A stretch of DNA of 13,680 bases. Source: JAFGFG01 sp964442905. GTDB lineage: Archaea; Aenigmatarchaeota; Aenigmatarchaeia; QMZP01; JAFGSV01. The notes under the pieces are model-generated. The model had not been told where the DNA came from and did not search any database. It saw only the letters and a program-made list of their open reading frames with translations. Below are positions 6,121-13,621 of this stretch, one piece after another; positions within the stretch are counted from its first letter, which is position 1; each line of letters starts with the position of its first letter. The DNA lies in NCBI GenBank assembly GCA_964442905.1, contig CAYUBD010000026.1, positions 1 to 13,680 on the forward strand. The letters are read 5' to 3'. Made by a program: the position numbers and the translations under genes.

Positions 6121-9100
6121 CGTTTTGCATATATATCTTCTTTATCACAGACGTCACTGAACGCGAACCTTGTTTCTACTTCTTCCCAGCTTGTGAACCT
6201 GAACGTGGCACTCGCGTTTATGAAGAAAGTGGCTGACGGCGTGTCTATGTTTACACCCTTATTATCCGTGCAGAATACTGATTTTCCACGATAAAGCTCG
6301 TTATCATATTCCCAGACGTATGTGTCTCCGGAAGAACGGGCCGGATCGAATGGAATGCATTTGCCCGGTTCGAATGCCGCGCTGAAATCATCTGGAACGC
6401 CAAGTGTGATGGTTGTATATTCATCTGAATTGGTTCTGGGGTTTTTCCAATCCCACACTATAGCTGAATCGTCACCTTCGGCTGATGAGAGGTTGAACCC
6501 GATATATAACGGCCTGTTTTCGACTATGGGCTGGTCGAACGTGCCCAGCGAAAGCTTCGCGGGCGATGTTGATATATGTGATATAACCTTAACTGGGTCA
6601 AACCTGCCTTCCGTAGTCTGCCTTTCCCATTCCTCCCCGCTTATTACCTCAAGCGGTATCCATGAATTGACCATGTAGTTGTATTCCACCCTTACCCTGA
6701 ACGGTATGTAAAGGTCCCTCGTCTCGTACTGGTAGTCTCTATCCCCTTTACGTTGCATAACTATGATGCATTCACTGTTCATCATGAAAAAGAACGGCCT
6801 CACGTCATTCAGGTCCATATCGAATGCTTCTTCATCACCATAAGGAATTATGTATGACGCATATTCATCGTCTTCTGTGTATGCGTTCAGACGGGTACCG
6901 TCAGAATCAGTGAGATTGACCACGTCCTTGAATTTTATGGGAACTTCCAGGAAGACCCTCACATCCTTCCCGTCAACCGGGCCGACGTTCTTGACATTGA
7001 ATGTCGCCATCGCGGGGGTTCCCGGATACAATACAGGGATTTTTACAGAATCCAGCTCAACGCCATACGCTCCGGTCTTTCCAGTCGGATTCTTTTCATA
7101 CCCCCCTTCCATTATCTGATTAGCGTAGCCGACCGGATTGGTCATCAGAAGGAATGTGCTCCCGAAGGTGTCCTGAAGCGTACCGAAAATCTCACCGAAT
7201 GGTGATGTAACTGTGGATACCGCATTGTGGAATGCCGGCCACCACTGTCCAAGGAATGCGGAGCCGACTGCCTGCTGCCCTGGTCCTGCAGTGAAAAGCA
7301 GGAACACGATGGCTATTACTATCATTCCCGTGTATGGCCTTACTTCGGCCGGGGAAAGTATACCGGCGAAAAGACCGACACCCCAGCATGCCCAGAAGAC
7401 GGTGTTCGATGTTCCCTCGAAGCCAGGGAAGGCACCGATATTCAGCCACCCCATGAAGACAAGGAGGACAACTACCATTATCAGTATGAATATGAGCTTG
7501 TCGAACATTTCCCTGTGTGATTCCCCGGCTGTAACGGCCATGTTCAGCGCCTTGGCCTCGCTCTTGGTCTTGGCCACAGGGAAAACAAGAAGGAAGGCCA
7601 GGGATATCCAGAACAGTATGCCGCTCCCCTCGCCGAACATCCCCATGAGCGAGAACGGAACGAAGAATCCCAGCAGGAACCTGAATATGGAACCTAAGAA
7701 CTCCTCAGGGTTCTCTACATCGTATGTTATCGGAAGCGAGTAGTAGGACGCGAATACGAATATCATGTATACAACACCAGCCATCGGCACCGCACTCTGG
7801 TAAAGGCCCAATCCTATGAGAACGATAGCCGCGACCTTCAGTATGACTTTAAGTGATGCCAGACCGGAAGATCGTCTGTTATCACGTGTCATCATCGATG
7901 CCCTGAAGCCCATTGCCAGCGGCATGAGCGGTGAGAGCATCCTTGATGCACCAGTCCCTCCTGGAGACATCTTAATGTCCCCCTCTTCACCGGTCTTAAT
8001 AGCTTTTTTAGCGCTCTTGGAATAGCGCTTGAGTATGTCGTCCGTATAGTTTATGTTTCCAAGCTCGGAGGGAAGTATCGTCCGGAACGACCAGCACAGC
8101 ATGCCCCAGAAGAAAAGCTGGTCCTGCAGGAAGGCCGCAAGTACGACCCCGACTATAATCATCATGAAGGCGCCCATCATCCTCTGGCCTGTGTTTCCGA
8201 CCCTTTTTCCCATGTCGCTGAAGAAACCCAGGTCAGGACTGCTATCCTGCTGAAGCTTCTTCCGCCTTTTTTCTATCTCCTCTCCAGACAGACCGCTCTT
8301 TTCCGCGTCATTTAAATCCCGCTCTGCGGATTCGCGTATGTATTTGCGCCTGTCAAAGAATCCCAGCTTCCTCTTTGCCCTCTTCTCAAAATCTGAAGTG
8401 TTCCGCGACTTATCTATCATCTCGTCTATTTCCTCGTCGCTGACACCAAGTTCTTTCAGTATACTTATCCTGGTCTTGAGGCGTTTCCTCAGATAGCCAC
8501 TATTGAATACCAGGTTGCCATCCTCGTCCTTTTTATCTACCAATTCCATTTTTCCGGTTTCTTCATTTAATTTCTCTTCTAACTCGTGGAATACCAGATT
8601 TCCTTTGCCATCAATGCCTGCACTTCCGAAATCACCGTTATATTCAGAAAGAGCATCTTCATACTTCTTCTTTTCTGCGGCAAAAGCGGCTGGATCGATT
8701 TTAGCTCCAGACACCATCGCTATTTCCATTTTTTTGACTTTCTTATACTGCTTCTCTATCTCATCACTATGTTTCAGCTTGTATCTGGCCAGCTGCTCTT
8801 CTATCTGAAGCCTTTCCTCGTAGTTAGGTATGCTAAGCCCGATGACCCCCTTTTTCTTGTATCGTATGAAAATGAACTTTTCGCCTTTCTCCCTTTTGAA
8901 ATCAAGCATCTTTCCTTTCCTGTACTTCCTTGGAAGTATGACTTTCAGCGGACGGTCGTCATCGGTGCCAACTATAATAGCAGGCGCTTCACAGCTGGGA
9001 CAGAAAATCCAGTCGTACTTTCTTTCTCCACGACCGACCTTTTTGTAGAAATCATTCCAATTTTTACCAGAAGGTATATGCGATTTGACATCCTGTATTC

Positions 9101-9905
9101 TGTATGAACAGTGTGGACATAGTATTATATTACCGGACTCTTCGGGTGGATGTGGCTCTTCTGGAGGTTCCTCATGTGGAGGCAGCGTGGGCTCTGAGAA
9201 TTCCGGAGGAGCAGTTCCTGTACTTATAGCATATTCCAATGGTGGTGGTTGATAGTCGATATATATGAATTTATGGTTACAGTTTCCACACCAGTACATA
9301 TGCCTTCCAGAGAATTCATAGTCTTTATCTGTACGTATATTAGTATTTTTTATTATGGCTTCCCTGCAGTTGGGACATGTTATACCTTCAAGTTTTGCCT
9401 CAAGTCCGGATTTTCTGGTCATCTTTTTTGTGACATATTCCTTTCTGTTTGTGAGGTCTCTCATACGAACGACTTTGACGTCACCTTCACCTTTAGGAAT
9501 TTCCGTCATGCTTCTGGTATAGTCAAACCTATCACGACTTGGTTTTGGCTCGGGGAGTTCTTCACCACCTTTCCTACCTAATACAGTATCAACAGCGTCG
9601 CCTATCTTTTCTTTTATTGTTTCAGTAGCACCAACAGCAGGGTGTTTCTCTTCTTCTGCCCTTCTTTTTGCCCGATTCTCCAGTATCTTTTCTCTTTTCT
9701 CTCTCTTTTTCTTCTCAGCAGCGAGTCTTTTCCCGTCGCTCATGTATTCATTATCTTCAGCTCGCTGTGCAAATTCTTCAATAGACATCCCTCTCAAGAC
9801 TTTGTCGTAGTTCAGCTTGCACGAACTATTATCACAATAGTACAAATCATCGTTGGAATCTTTAGCCAGTTTTTTCCCGCACGATGGACAATTAACCAAG
9901 AACAT
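6117..9905 (-). CDS. Large membrane protein: zinc ribbons, coiled coil, about nine helices, two-domain ectodomain
   Basis: This is a 1262-residue protein from the ATG at 9905; a TTG two codons earlier is possible. Order of parts: a zinc ribbon with C6/C9/C24/C29; a charged helical region (about 45-110); a second ribbon with C177/C180/C206/C209; a Pro/Glu-rich spacer (about 219-258); a third ribbon with C263/C266/C302/C305; basic and coiled-coil segments (about 362-400 and 490-555). Membrane helices follow at about 576-611 (possible hairpin), 684-701, 705-725, 739-755, 762-778, 804-820, 834-851 and 859-874. A C-terminal ectodomain (947-1262) has VKNVGP, the linker EYNYMV..LEVISGEEWER and cysteines 1183 and 1212. 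Nine helices would put the ribbons inside and the ectodomain outside, matching the exported lipoproteins that share this module. I do not recognise the full-length protein; function is unknown. Confidence 0.87.
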   Translation of the reverse strand: MFLVNCPSCGKKLAKDSNDDLYYCDNSSCKLNYDKVLRGMSIEEFAQRAEDNEYMSDGKRLAAEKKKREKREKILENRAKRRAEEEKHPAVGATETIKEKIGDAVDTVLGRKGGEELPEPKPSRDRFDYTRSMTEIPKGEGDVKVVRMRDLTNRKEYVTKKMTRKSGLEAKLEGITCPNCREAIIKNTNIRTDKDYEFSGRHMYWCGNCNHKFIYIDYQPPPLEYAISTGTAPPEFSEPTLPPHEEPPEEPHPPEESGNIILCPHCSYRIQDVKSHIPSGKNWNDFYKKVGRGERKYDWIFCPSCEAPAIIVGTDDDRPLKVILPRKYRKGKMLDFKREKGEKFIFIRYKKKGVIGLSIPNYEERLQIEEQLARYKLKHSDEIEKQYKKVKKMEIAMVSGAKIDPAAFAAEKKKYEDALSEYNGDFGSAGIDGKGNLVFHELEEKLNEETGKMELVDKKDEDGNLVFNSGYLRKRLKTRISILKELGVSDEEIDEMIDKSRNTSDFEKRAKRKLGFFDRRKYIRESAERDLNDAEKSGLSGEEIEKRRKKLQQDSSPDLGFFSDMGKRVGNTGQRMMGAFMMIIVGVVLAAFLQDQLFFWGMLCWSFRTILPSELGNINYTDDILKRYSKSAKKAIKTGEEGDIKMSPGGTGASRMLSPLMPLAMGFRASMMTRDNRRSSGLASLKVILKVAAIVLIGLGLYQSAVPMAGVVYMIFVFASYYSLPITYDVENPEEFLGSIFRFLLGFFVPFSLMGMFGEGSGILFWISLAFLLVFPVAKTKSEAKALNMAVTAGESHREMFDKLIFILIMVVVLLVFMGWLNIGAFPGFEGTSNTVFWACWGVGLFAGILSPAEVRPYTGMIVIAIVFLLFTAGPGQQAVGSAFLGQWWPAFHNAVSTVTSPFGEIFGTLQDTFGSTFLLMTNPVGYANQIMEGGYEKNPTGKTGAYGVELDSVKIPVLYPGTPAMATFNVKNVGPVDGKDVRVFLEVPIKFKDVVNLTDSDGTRLNAYTEDDEYASYIIPYGDEEAFDMDLNDVRPFFFMMNSECIIVMQRKGDRDYQYETRDLYIPFRVRVEYNYMVNSWIPLEVISGEEWERQTTEGRFDPVKVISHISTSPAKLSLGTFDQPIVENRPLYIGFNLSSAEGDDSAIVWDWKNPRTNSDEYTTITLGVPDDFSAAFEPGKCIPFDPARSSGDTYVWEYDNELYRGKSVFCTDNKGVNIDTPSATFFINASATFRFTSWEEVETRFAFSDVCDKEDIYAKR

Positions 9906-9942
9906 CACCAAACATTTACTGTTTTAATAATTACCCACAAAC

Positions 9943-9950
9943 TGTATAAA
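9943..9950 (-). promoter_or_regulatory. TATA element for the large membrane protein gene
   Basis: The minus strand reads TTTATACA, expected to start transcription near 9921, which leaves about 16 nt of leader. An AT-rich stretch at 9923-9931 is an alternative that would give an almost leaderless message. Confidence 0.35.
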
Positions 9951-9973
9951 TCCTTTTTAGGTCAGTAAACACG

Positions 9974-9978
9974 AAAAA
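9974..9978 (-). terminator. T-run after the beta-repeat protein gene
   Basis: On the minus strand a run of five T lies about 20 bases after the stop codon at 9998, with further T-rich sequence around it. This is a plausible weak archaeal terminator in the 92-bp gap before the large gene. Confidence 0.3.
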
Positions 9979-9997
9979 TATGAAGAAATTGAAGGCA

Positions 9998-11119
9998 TTA
10001 CACAACAACTTCCACACTAGCTTCGCTGATGTCATAAGCGCCCATACTGCTAATCTCAAGCCAGTTGCTTCCCGGCTCTATGTTATCTGTATTCAGTGTT
10101 ATGTGGTTCCAGCCATTCTTCCCGGATGTGCTGCCTGCGTTCGCCTCGTTCAGCTTCACATTTATAGCGCCGGACTTGTCGATGTTCTTCACGTAAAGCT
10201 TCAGAAGCAGACCGTTATCCTTCAGCGTGCTTGCCTGGGTTTCATCCAGATCGAAACGTTCCCTGATGACCTTTTGCGCCATCGACACATGCGTATTCAG
10301 AATCACATCATCCAGCTCAAATGAGCCGTTGTATGCCTTGAAAATCAGCCTGTTCTTCCCCGGCCTTATGGTCACTTCCTCAAGGTCCGTATCCATGAAT
10401 GTGACCTTTTCATCCCTCTCCGGCTCCGCCCTGTATATCTCTTCCCCGTTCACCTCGACGGCAAGGTTCCCCCTTCTCTGGGCGGTGTACCAGACCAGCT
10501 CAAACCTGTCAAGCGTCTCCAGCTCGTCCTGTGAAACCATGAAGTCAATGAACTTGGCAGGCCCGTATTGAGCATTCACCCTGAACTCTGTGATTGTGTA
10601 AGCAGTAGCAGCCCAGAATGCCAGGCCCGGACCAAGAGCCATTATTTCAAGCGTGTTCTGCTCCTTTATCTGTGATGGCAGAATCTCCAGCTCATGCTCG
10701 CCCTCGTAGGCCTTCTCATCATATATCTTTGCCCCGTTCCATAGAATAACAAGGTTGTTGTACTTGTTGGCATCAGTAACAGTGAATGTAATGGCTCCGC
10801 CCTTTATCCAGTCAGTTACATAATCAGGCACCGTGATGTCGAATTCCTCGCTGGTCCCCCCGAACAGTCCCGCGGTTATCTCCATCTTCGGCGTATTCTT
10901 CAGTTCATGTTCCTGCGGCACACCCACACCAAAGCTGCCGAACTCCTGAACACTGGAAACGTAATTCTCCGTATAACCCACAGTGCCGGCAGTGAAGCTG
11001 TGCACAACCCTTACCTCGTCGGGTACGCCTTCAGGATAGTATGGCATGTACGTGGAGGCGGCCATTAAAGCGCCTAATATCACGAATATGGCTATAAGCG
11101 CGAGTATGAAGTCGTCCAT
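9998..11119 (-). CDS. Membrane-anchored exported protein with three beta-repeats
   Basis: This is a 373-residue protein when started at MDDFILALIAIF. A frame reaching 11158 would add 13 residues ahead of the membrane segment and is not supported by the TATA position. One N-terminal helix (about 4-21) acts as signal anchor, with the rest outside the cell. Three related segments of about 70 residues are visible at roughly 108-184, 205-278 and 303-373. Each has a strand, then VILWNG / AVEVNG / NVKLNE, then a turn, then NTLEIMALG / NRLIFKAYNG / NWLEISSMG and a final strand with a hydrophobic alternating pattern. There are no cysteines. This looks like a stack of small jelly-roll or Ig-like domains, possibly carbohydrate-binding. 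I do not recognise the family; function is unknown. It is divergent from the pelota gene. Confidence 0.85.
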   Translation of the reverse strand: MDDFILALIAIFVILGALMAASTYMPYYPEGVPDEVRVVHSFTAGTVGYTENYVSSVQEFGSFGVGVPQEHELKNTPKMEITAGLFGGTSEEFDITVPDYVTDWIKGGAITFTVTDANKYNNLVILWNGAKIYDEKAYEGEHELEILPSQIKEQNTLEIMALGPGLAFWAATAYTITEFRVNAQYGPAKFIDFMVSQDELETLDRFELVWYTAQRRGNLAVEVNGEEIYRAEPERDEKVTFMDTDLEEVTIRPGKNRLIFKAYNGSFELDDVILNTHVSMAQKVIRERFDLDETQASTLKDNGLLLKLYVKNIDKSGAINVKLNEANAGSTSGKNGWNHITLNTDNIEPGSNWLEISSMGAYDISEASVEVVV

Positions 11120-11140
11120 ATTAAATATTACTGTGGCAAA

Positions 11141-11150
11141 CGTATAAAAA
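11141..11150 (-). promoter_or_regulatory. TATA element for the beta-repeat protein gene, possibly shared with pelota
   Basis: The minus strand reads TTTTTATACG, centred about 27 bases from the ATG at 11119, fitting a leaderless transcript. Read on the plus strand (CGTATAAAAA) it is about 28 bases before the pelota ATG at 11174. A second AT-rich box at 11121-11129 (TTAAATATT) could instead serve pelota with a short leader. Confidence 0.45.
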
Positions 11151-11158
11151 TAGTGCAT

Positions 11159-11164
11159 GGGGGG
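11159..11164 (+). promoter_or_regulatory. Six-G ribosome binding site for pelota
   Basis: GGGGGG lies 9 nt before the ATG at 11174 and could pair with the CCUCC of 16S rRNA through one G:U pair. It favours 11174 over the upstream GTG (11153) and ATG (11168). The site would be absent from the message if transcription began at the start codon. Confidence 0.35.
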
Positions 11165-11173
11165 CTAATGGAC

Positions 11174-12187
11174 ATGAGAACGCTGAAAAAGGACCTTAAA
11201 CATGGCAGGATGACACTGAAGATTGAGAACTCGGACGACCTGTGGCATCTGGATCACATCCTGAACGAAGGCGATATGATAAAGGCCAGGACGATGAGGA
11301 AGGTCGCAGTCAAAGCGGGCGGGGAGTTCAGGCTCAGCGAGAAGAAGCCCATGGTACTTACCATTCAATTGGAGAAGAGCGGCTTTGACGAAAATTCAGG
11401 CACTCTAAGGCTCGCAGGTAAGATAGTGGAAGGGCCTGCGGACACGAAGCTGAGTTCATACCACACCATGCAGATAGAGCCCGGCATCATCCTCACTGTT
11501 GGGAAAAAGAAATGGAGCATGCCTGCCATGAAGAGGATAAATGAAGCCGGTACCAGAGAATCAATGATACTCATATGCGTCATGGACAGGGAGGAGGCAG
11601 ACATCGCGCTGGTGAGAGGCACAGGAATAAAGAATCTGGCCCGTATAGAGTGCGATAATCCTGAGAACAGGGAAGCATACCACAAAGAGCTGCTGAAGTT
11701 CCTTATTGGACAGGACGGCTACAGCGTGATAGTGATAGCAGGGCCTGGGTTTGAGGCCGGGAACTTAATGAAGTATGTCAGGAAAAACAACCCGGATTTG
11801 GCCTCAAAATGCGTGTCTGAGGGCGCATCCCATACAGGCATAACAGGCATAAACGAGATAATGAAGAAGTCCGGTGAGCGCATCTTAAGGGATACCAGGA
11901 TAGGCAGGGAGAGCTGGCTCGTGGAAGAGGTGCTTTCGAGGATAAAGACTGACGGGCTCGTGGCTTACGGAAAGGACGAAGTGAAGAAAGCCGTTGAAAT
12001 CGGCGCGGCTGAGACGCTGATAGTTTCTAGGGAGAAGATTTCCGGGTTCGAGAATCTCATGGAGACTGCGGAAAAGATGAAAAGCAGCGTGAGGCTCATA
12101 ACCGCGGACCACTCGGCCGGGGAACAGTTCCTTCATCTTGGTGGGATAGCCGCATTGCTCAGATTCAGAACAGAACAATTCACTTGA
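11174..12187 (+). CDS. pelA: Pelota (archaeal Dom34) ribosome-rescue factor
   Basis: This 337-residue protein is normal in length for archaeal Pelota. It pairs with aEF1A/ABCE1 to split stalled ribosomes in no-go and non-stop decay. The N-terminal Sm-like domain (about 1-125) opens with the family-typical MRTLKKDLKHGRMTLKIEN and contains DDLWHLDHIL and the ARTMRKV segment. The central eRF1-like domain 2 (about 128-255) includes MILICVMDREEADIALV and VIVIAGPGFE; it lacks the GGQ of release factors, as expected. Domain 3 (about 258-337) has DGLVAYGKDEVKKAVEIGA and ends with the typical EQF.HLGGIAALLRF. The start at 11174 matches family N termini; frames from 11153 or 11168 add a few residues. 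It acts in the cytoplasm. Its 3' end overlaps the convergent surface protein gene by 8 bp. Confidence 0.95.
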   Translation: MRTLKKDLKHGRMTLKIENSDDLWHLDHILNEGDMIKARTMRKVAVKAGGEFRLSEKKPMVLTIQLEKSGFDENSGTLRLAGKIVEGPADTKLSSYHTMQIEPGIILTVGKKKWSMPAMKRINEAGTRESMILICVMDREEADIALVRGTGIKNLARIECDNPENREAYHKELLKFLIGQDGYSVIVIAGPGFEAGNLMKYVRKNNPDLASKCVSEGASHTGITGINEIMKKSGERILRDTRIGRESWLVEEVLSRIKTDGLVAYGKDEVKKAVEIGAAETLIVSREKISGFENLMETAEKMKSSVRLITADHSAGEQFLHLGGIAALLRFRTEQFT

Positions 12188-13535
12188 GTCCAAGGTCTTT
12201 CCATGTGAGTCCCTGGTCGGACTGCACCTGGGATTTCTTGTAGAACATGAAACCCACAATGGCAACTACCGCGACAACTGCTATGATCACGATGTAAATC
12301 AGATAATCAGGCAGCTGCGCCGGTTGTGACGGACTTTCGAAGCCCGATGGATTAAAGTCGGATGAAGACGCTCCTGAAGATGAGCTTTTCAGGCCTTCCC
12401 ATTCATCAAGCGTTACATCCGTATCACCGTAATCATCCACAAAATCATCACTTCCCATAAGGGCAGCATCTGATTTCATCTCATCAACGATAAGCCACGA
12501 CTTCGATGACCTCTCTGTCCCGTCTTTTCCCCTTGCTATCGCGGTTACACCGAATCTTTCACCATCTTCAGCCGTGACCCTGAGATAAACGGGAACCTGC
12601 TCGCTGCCGCCTTTTGCTATGAACTTCGTATATGGAACGAAGCCGGTTTCCAGCCCGTCTTCTACGACAATGGAGAATGTTATTTCCTGTCCGTCTCCAT
12701 AGTTCCTTGCAAGAAGCGACAACTGTGTGGTCCTGTCCCTGACGACGCTTTTGCTTTCTGGCGTGAGCCACAGCATGAATCCTGCCTGCGGCTGTTCCGT
12801 AGCGTCCTGAACCACCAAGACGCCGTCAACCTCCCTCCTGCAGTCATCTATTGTGCACCCATCTGCATAAACCATGACGCTGAACGGATGTTCCCCTTCA
12901 GCGGAAGGAGCTTTCATTCCTATCGAGACTTCAGCGGGTTCCTCCCCAAGGGCAACCTCGCCCGCACTCGCACTGATGGCCAGGTCGCCTGAAGATTTTG
13001 TTATCTTCAGTGCCATTTCTGTATGTGAATCTATCACAAGGTCAAAACTGACATCAGCACCCGGGACTGCTGTTTTTCTTGGCTCAGTGAAAGACGCAGA
13101 AAAGATATCAGTGTATTCTCCCATGGCTTCACATACGTTTTCATCTACAGCGCCCTTGGTGATGTCTATATCCCCGTATGATGAAACGCATATACCGTAT
13201 TCGAAATCAGTCTTGCCGGTCGGCGTTATGAGCGTGGCCCTGATTATAGCTTCATCTCCGATGCTTCTTCCTATGGAGCTGAAGCATATGGGAACTGAAA
13301 CTATGTTATTCTCATTTGCAAGGTAGCTGGTGTAGTGGTTGTCCGCCCATGCACTATCACCACTACCCGGCTCATCCACCGTGAGCGTGTATTCCCCGCG
13401 TCCGTCGTTGCCGAACTTCACGGATGTGCATACCTCCTCATTGGGTGGTATTGCGTAATATGTCGCTGCATCAGCCACACCTGAGAGCAAAACCAGTGAA
13501 AATATCACCAGAACCAGCATAGACTTTGTGTTCAT
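12180..13535 (-). CDS. Type I membrane surface protein with Ig-like domains
   Basis: This is a 451-residue protein from MNTKSMLVLV; an ATG three codons earlier (13544) has its G-run too close to act as a ribosome site. A signal peptide with an ADA-type cleavage site (about 1-24) precedes three predicted beta-sandwich domains at about 25-125, 140-243 and 252-352. Cysteines at 36, 84, 116, 135, 227 and 232 lie in the first two domains or the link between them and could form disulfides. An acidic, then Ser/Pro-rich stalk (about 353-408) leads to one C-terminal helix (409-431) and a short cytoplasmic tail rich in Lys and Gln. This is the layout of an archaeal surface protein held by a C-terminal anchor, similar to S-layer-associated or COG1361-type proteins. 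The exact family is not recognised. It is convergent with pelota. Confidence 0.87.
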   Translation of the reverse strand: MNTKSMLVLVIFSLVLLSGVADAATYYAIPPNEEVCTSVKFGNDGRGEYTLTVDEPGSGDSAWADNHYTSYLANENNIVSVPICFSSIGRSIGDEAIIRATLITPTGKTDFEYGICVSSYGDIDITKGAVDENVCEAMGEYTDIFSASFTEPRKTAVPGADVSFDLVIDSHTEMALKITKSSGDLAISASAGEVALGEEPAEVSIGMKAPSAEGEHPFSVMVYADGCTIDDCRREVDGVLVVQDATEQPQAGFMLWLTPESKSVVRDRTTQLSLLARNYGDGQEITFSIVVEDGLETGFVPYTKFIAKGGSEQVPVYLRVTAEDGERFGVTAIARGKDGTERSSKSWLIVDEMKSDAALMGSDDFVDDYGDTDVTLDEWEGLKSSSSGASSSDFNPSGFESPSQPAQLPDYLIYIVIIAVVAVVAIVGFMFYKKSQVQSDQGLTWKDLGLK

Positions 13536-13545
13536 AATAATCATT

Positions 13546-13551
13546 CCCCCC
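13546..13551 (-). promoter_or_regulatory. Six-G ribosome binding site for the surface protein gene
   Basis: The minus strand GGGGGG lies 10 nt before the ATG at 13535 and only 1 nt before the ATG at 13544. The spacing supports the downstream start. It mirrors the six-G site before pelota. Confidence 0.4.
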
Positions 13552-13585
13552 TGTTACTAATAAGCTTAATCCATACCGCTTGCAG

Positions 13586-13593
13586 AATAAAAG
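13586..13593 (-). promoter_or_regulatory. TATA-like element for the surface protein gene
   Basis: The minus strand reads CTTTTATT, which would start transcription near 13563 and leave a leader of about 28 nt that includes the six-G site. Confidence 0.35.
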
Positions 13594-13621
13594 AGTCTAG
13601 TGACACGACTTATACCTTTTT

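Noticed and set aside
7213..7743. 176-codon + strand frame opposite the large membrane protein
   Set aside because: It is antisense to the membrane helices of a well-supported gene and has a Pro/Ser/Thr-rich shadow composition and no start signals.
8490..8530. EF-hand-like DKKDEDGNLVF in the large protein
   Set aside because: The spacing of acids and the glycine does not fit the 12-residue calcium loop, and the segment is in the cytoplasmic charged region.
8586..9107. 173-codon + strand frame opposite the coiled-coil part of the large protein
   Set aside because: It is the mirror of Lys/Glu-rich coding sequence (Phe/Leu-rich), a typical shadow frame.
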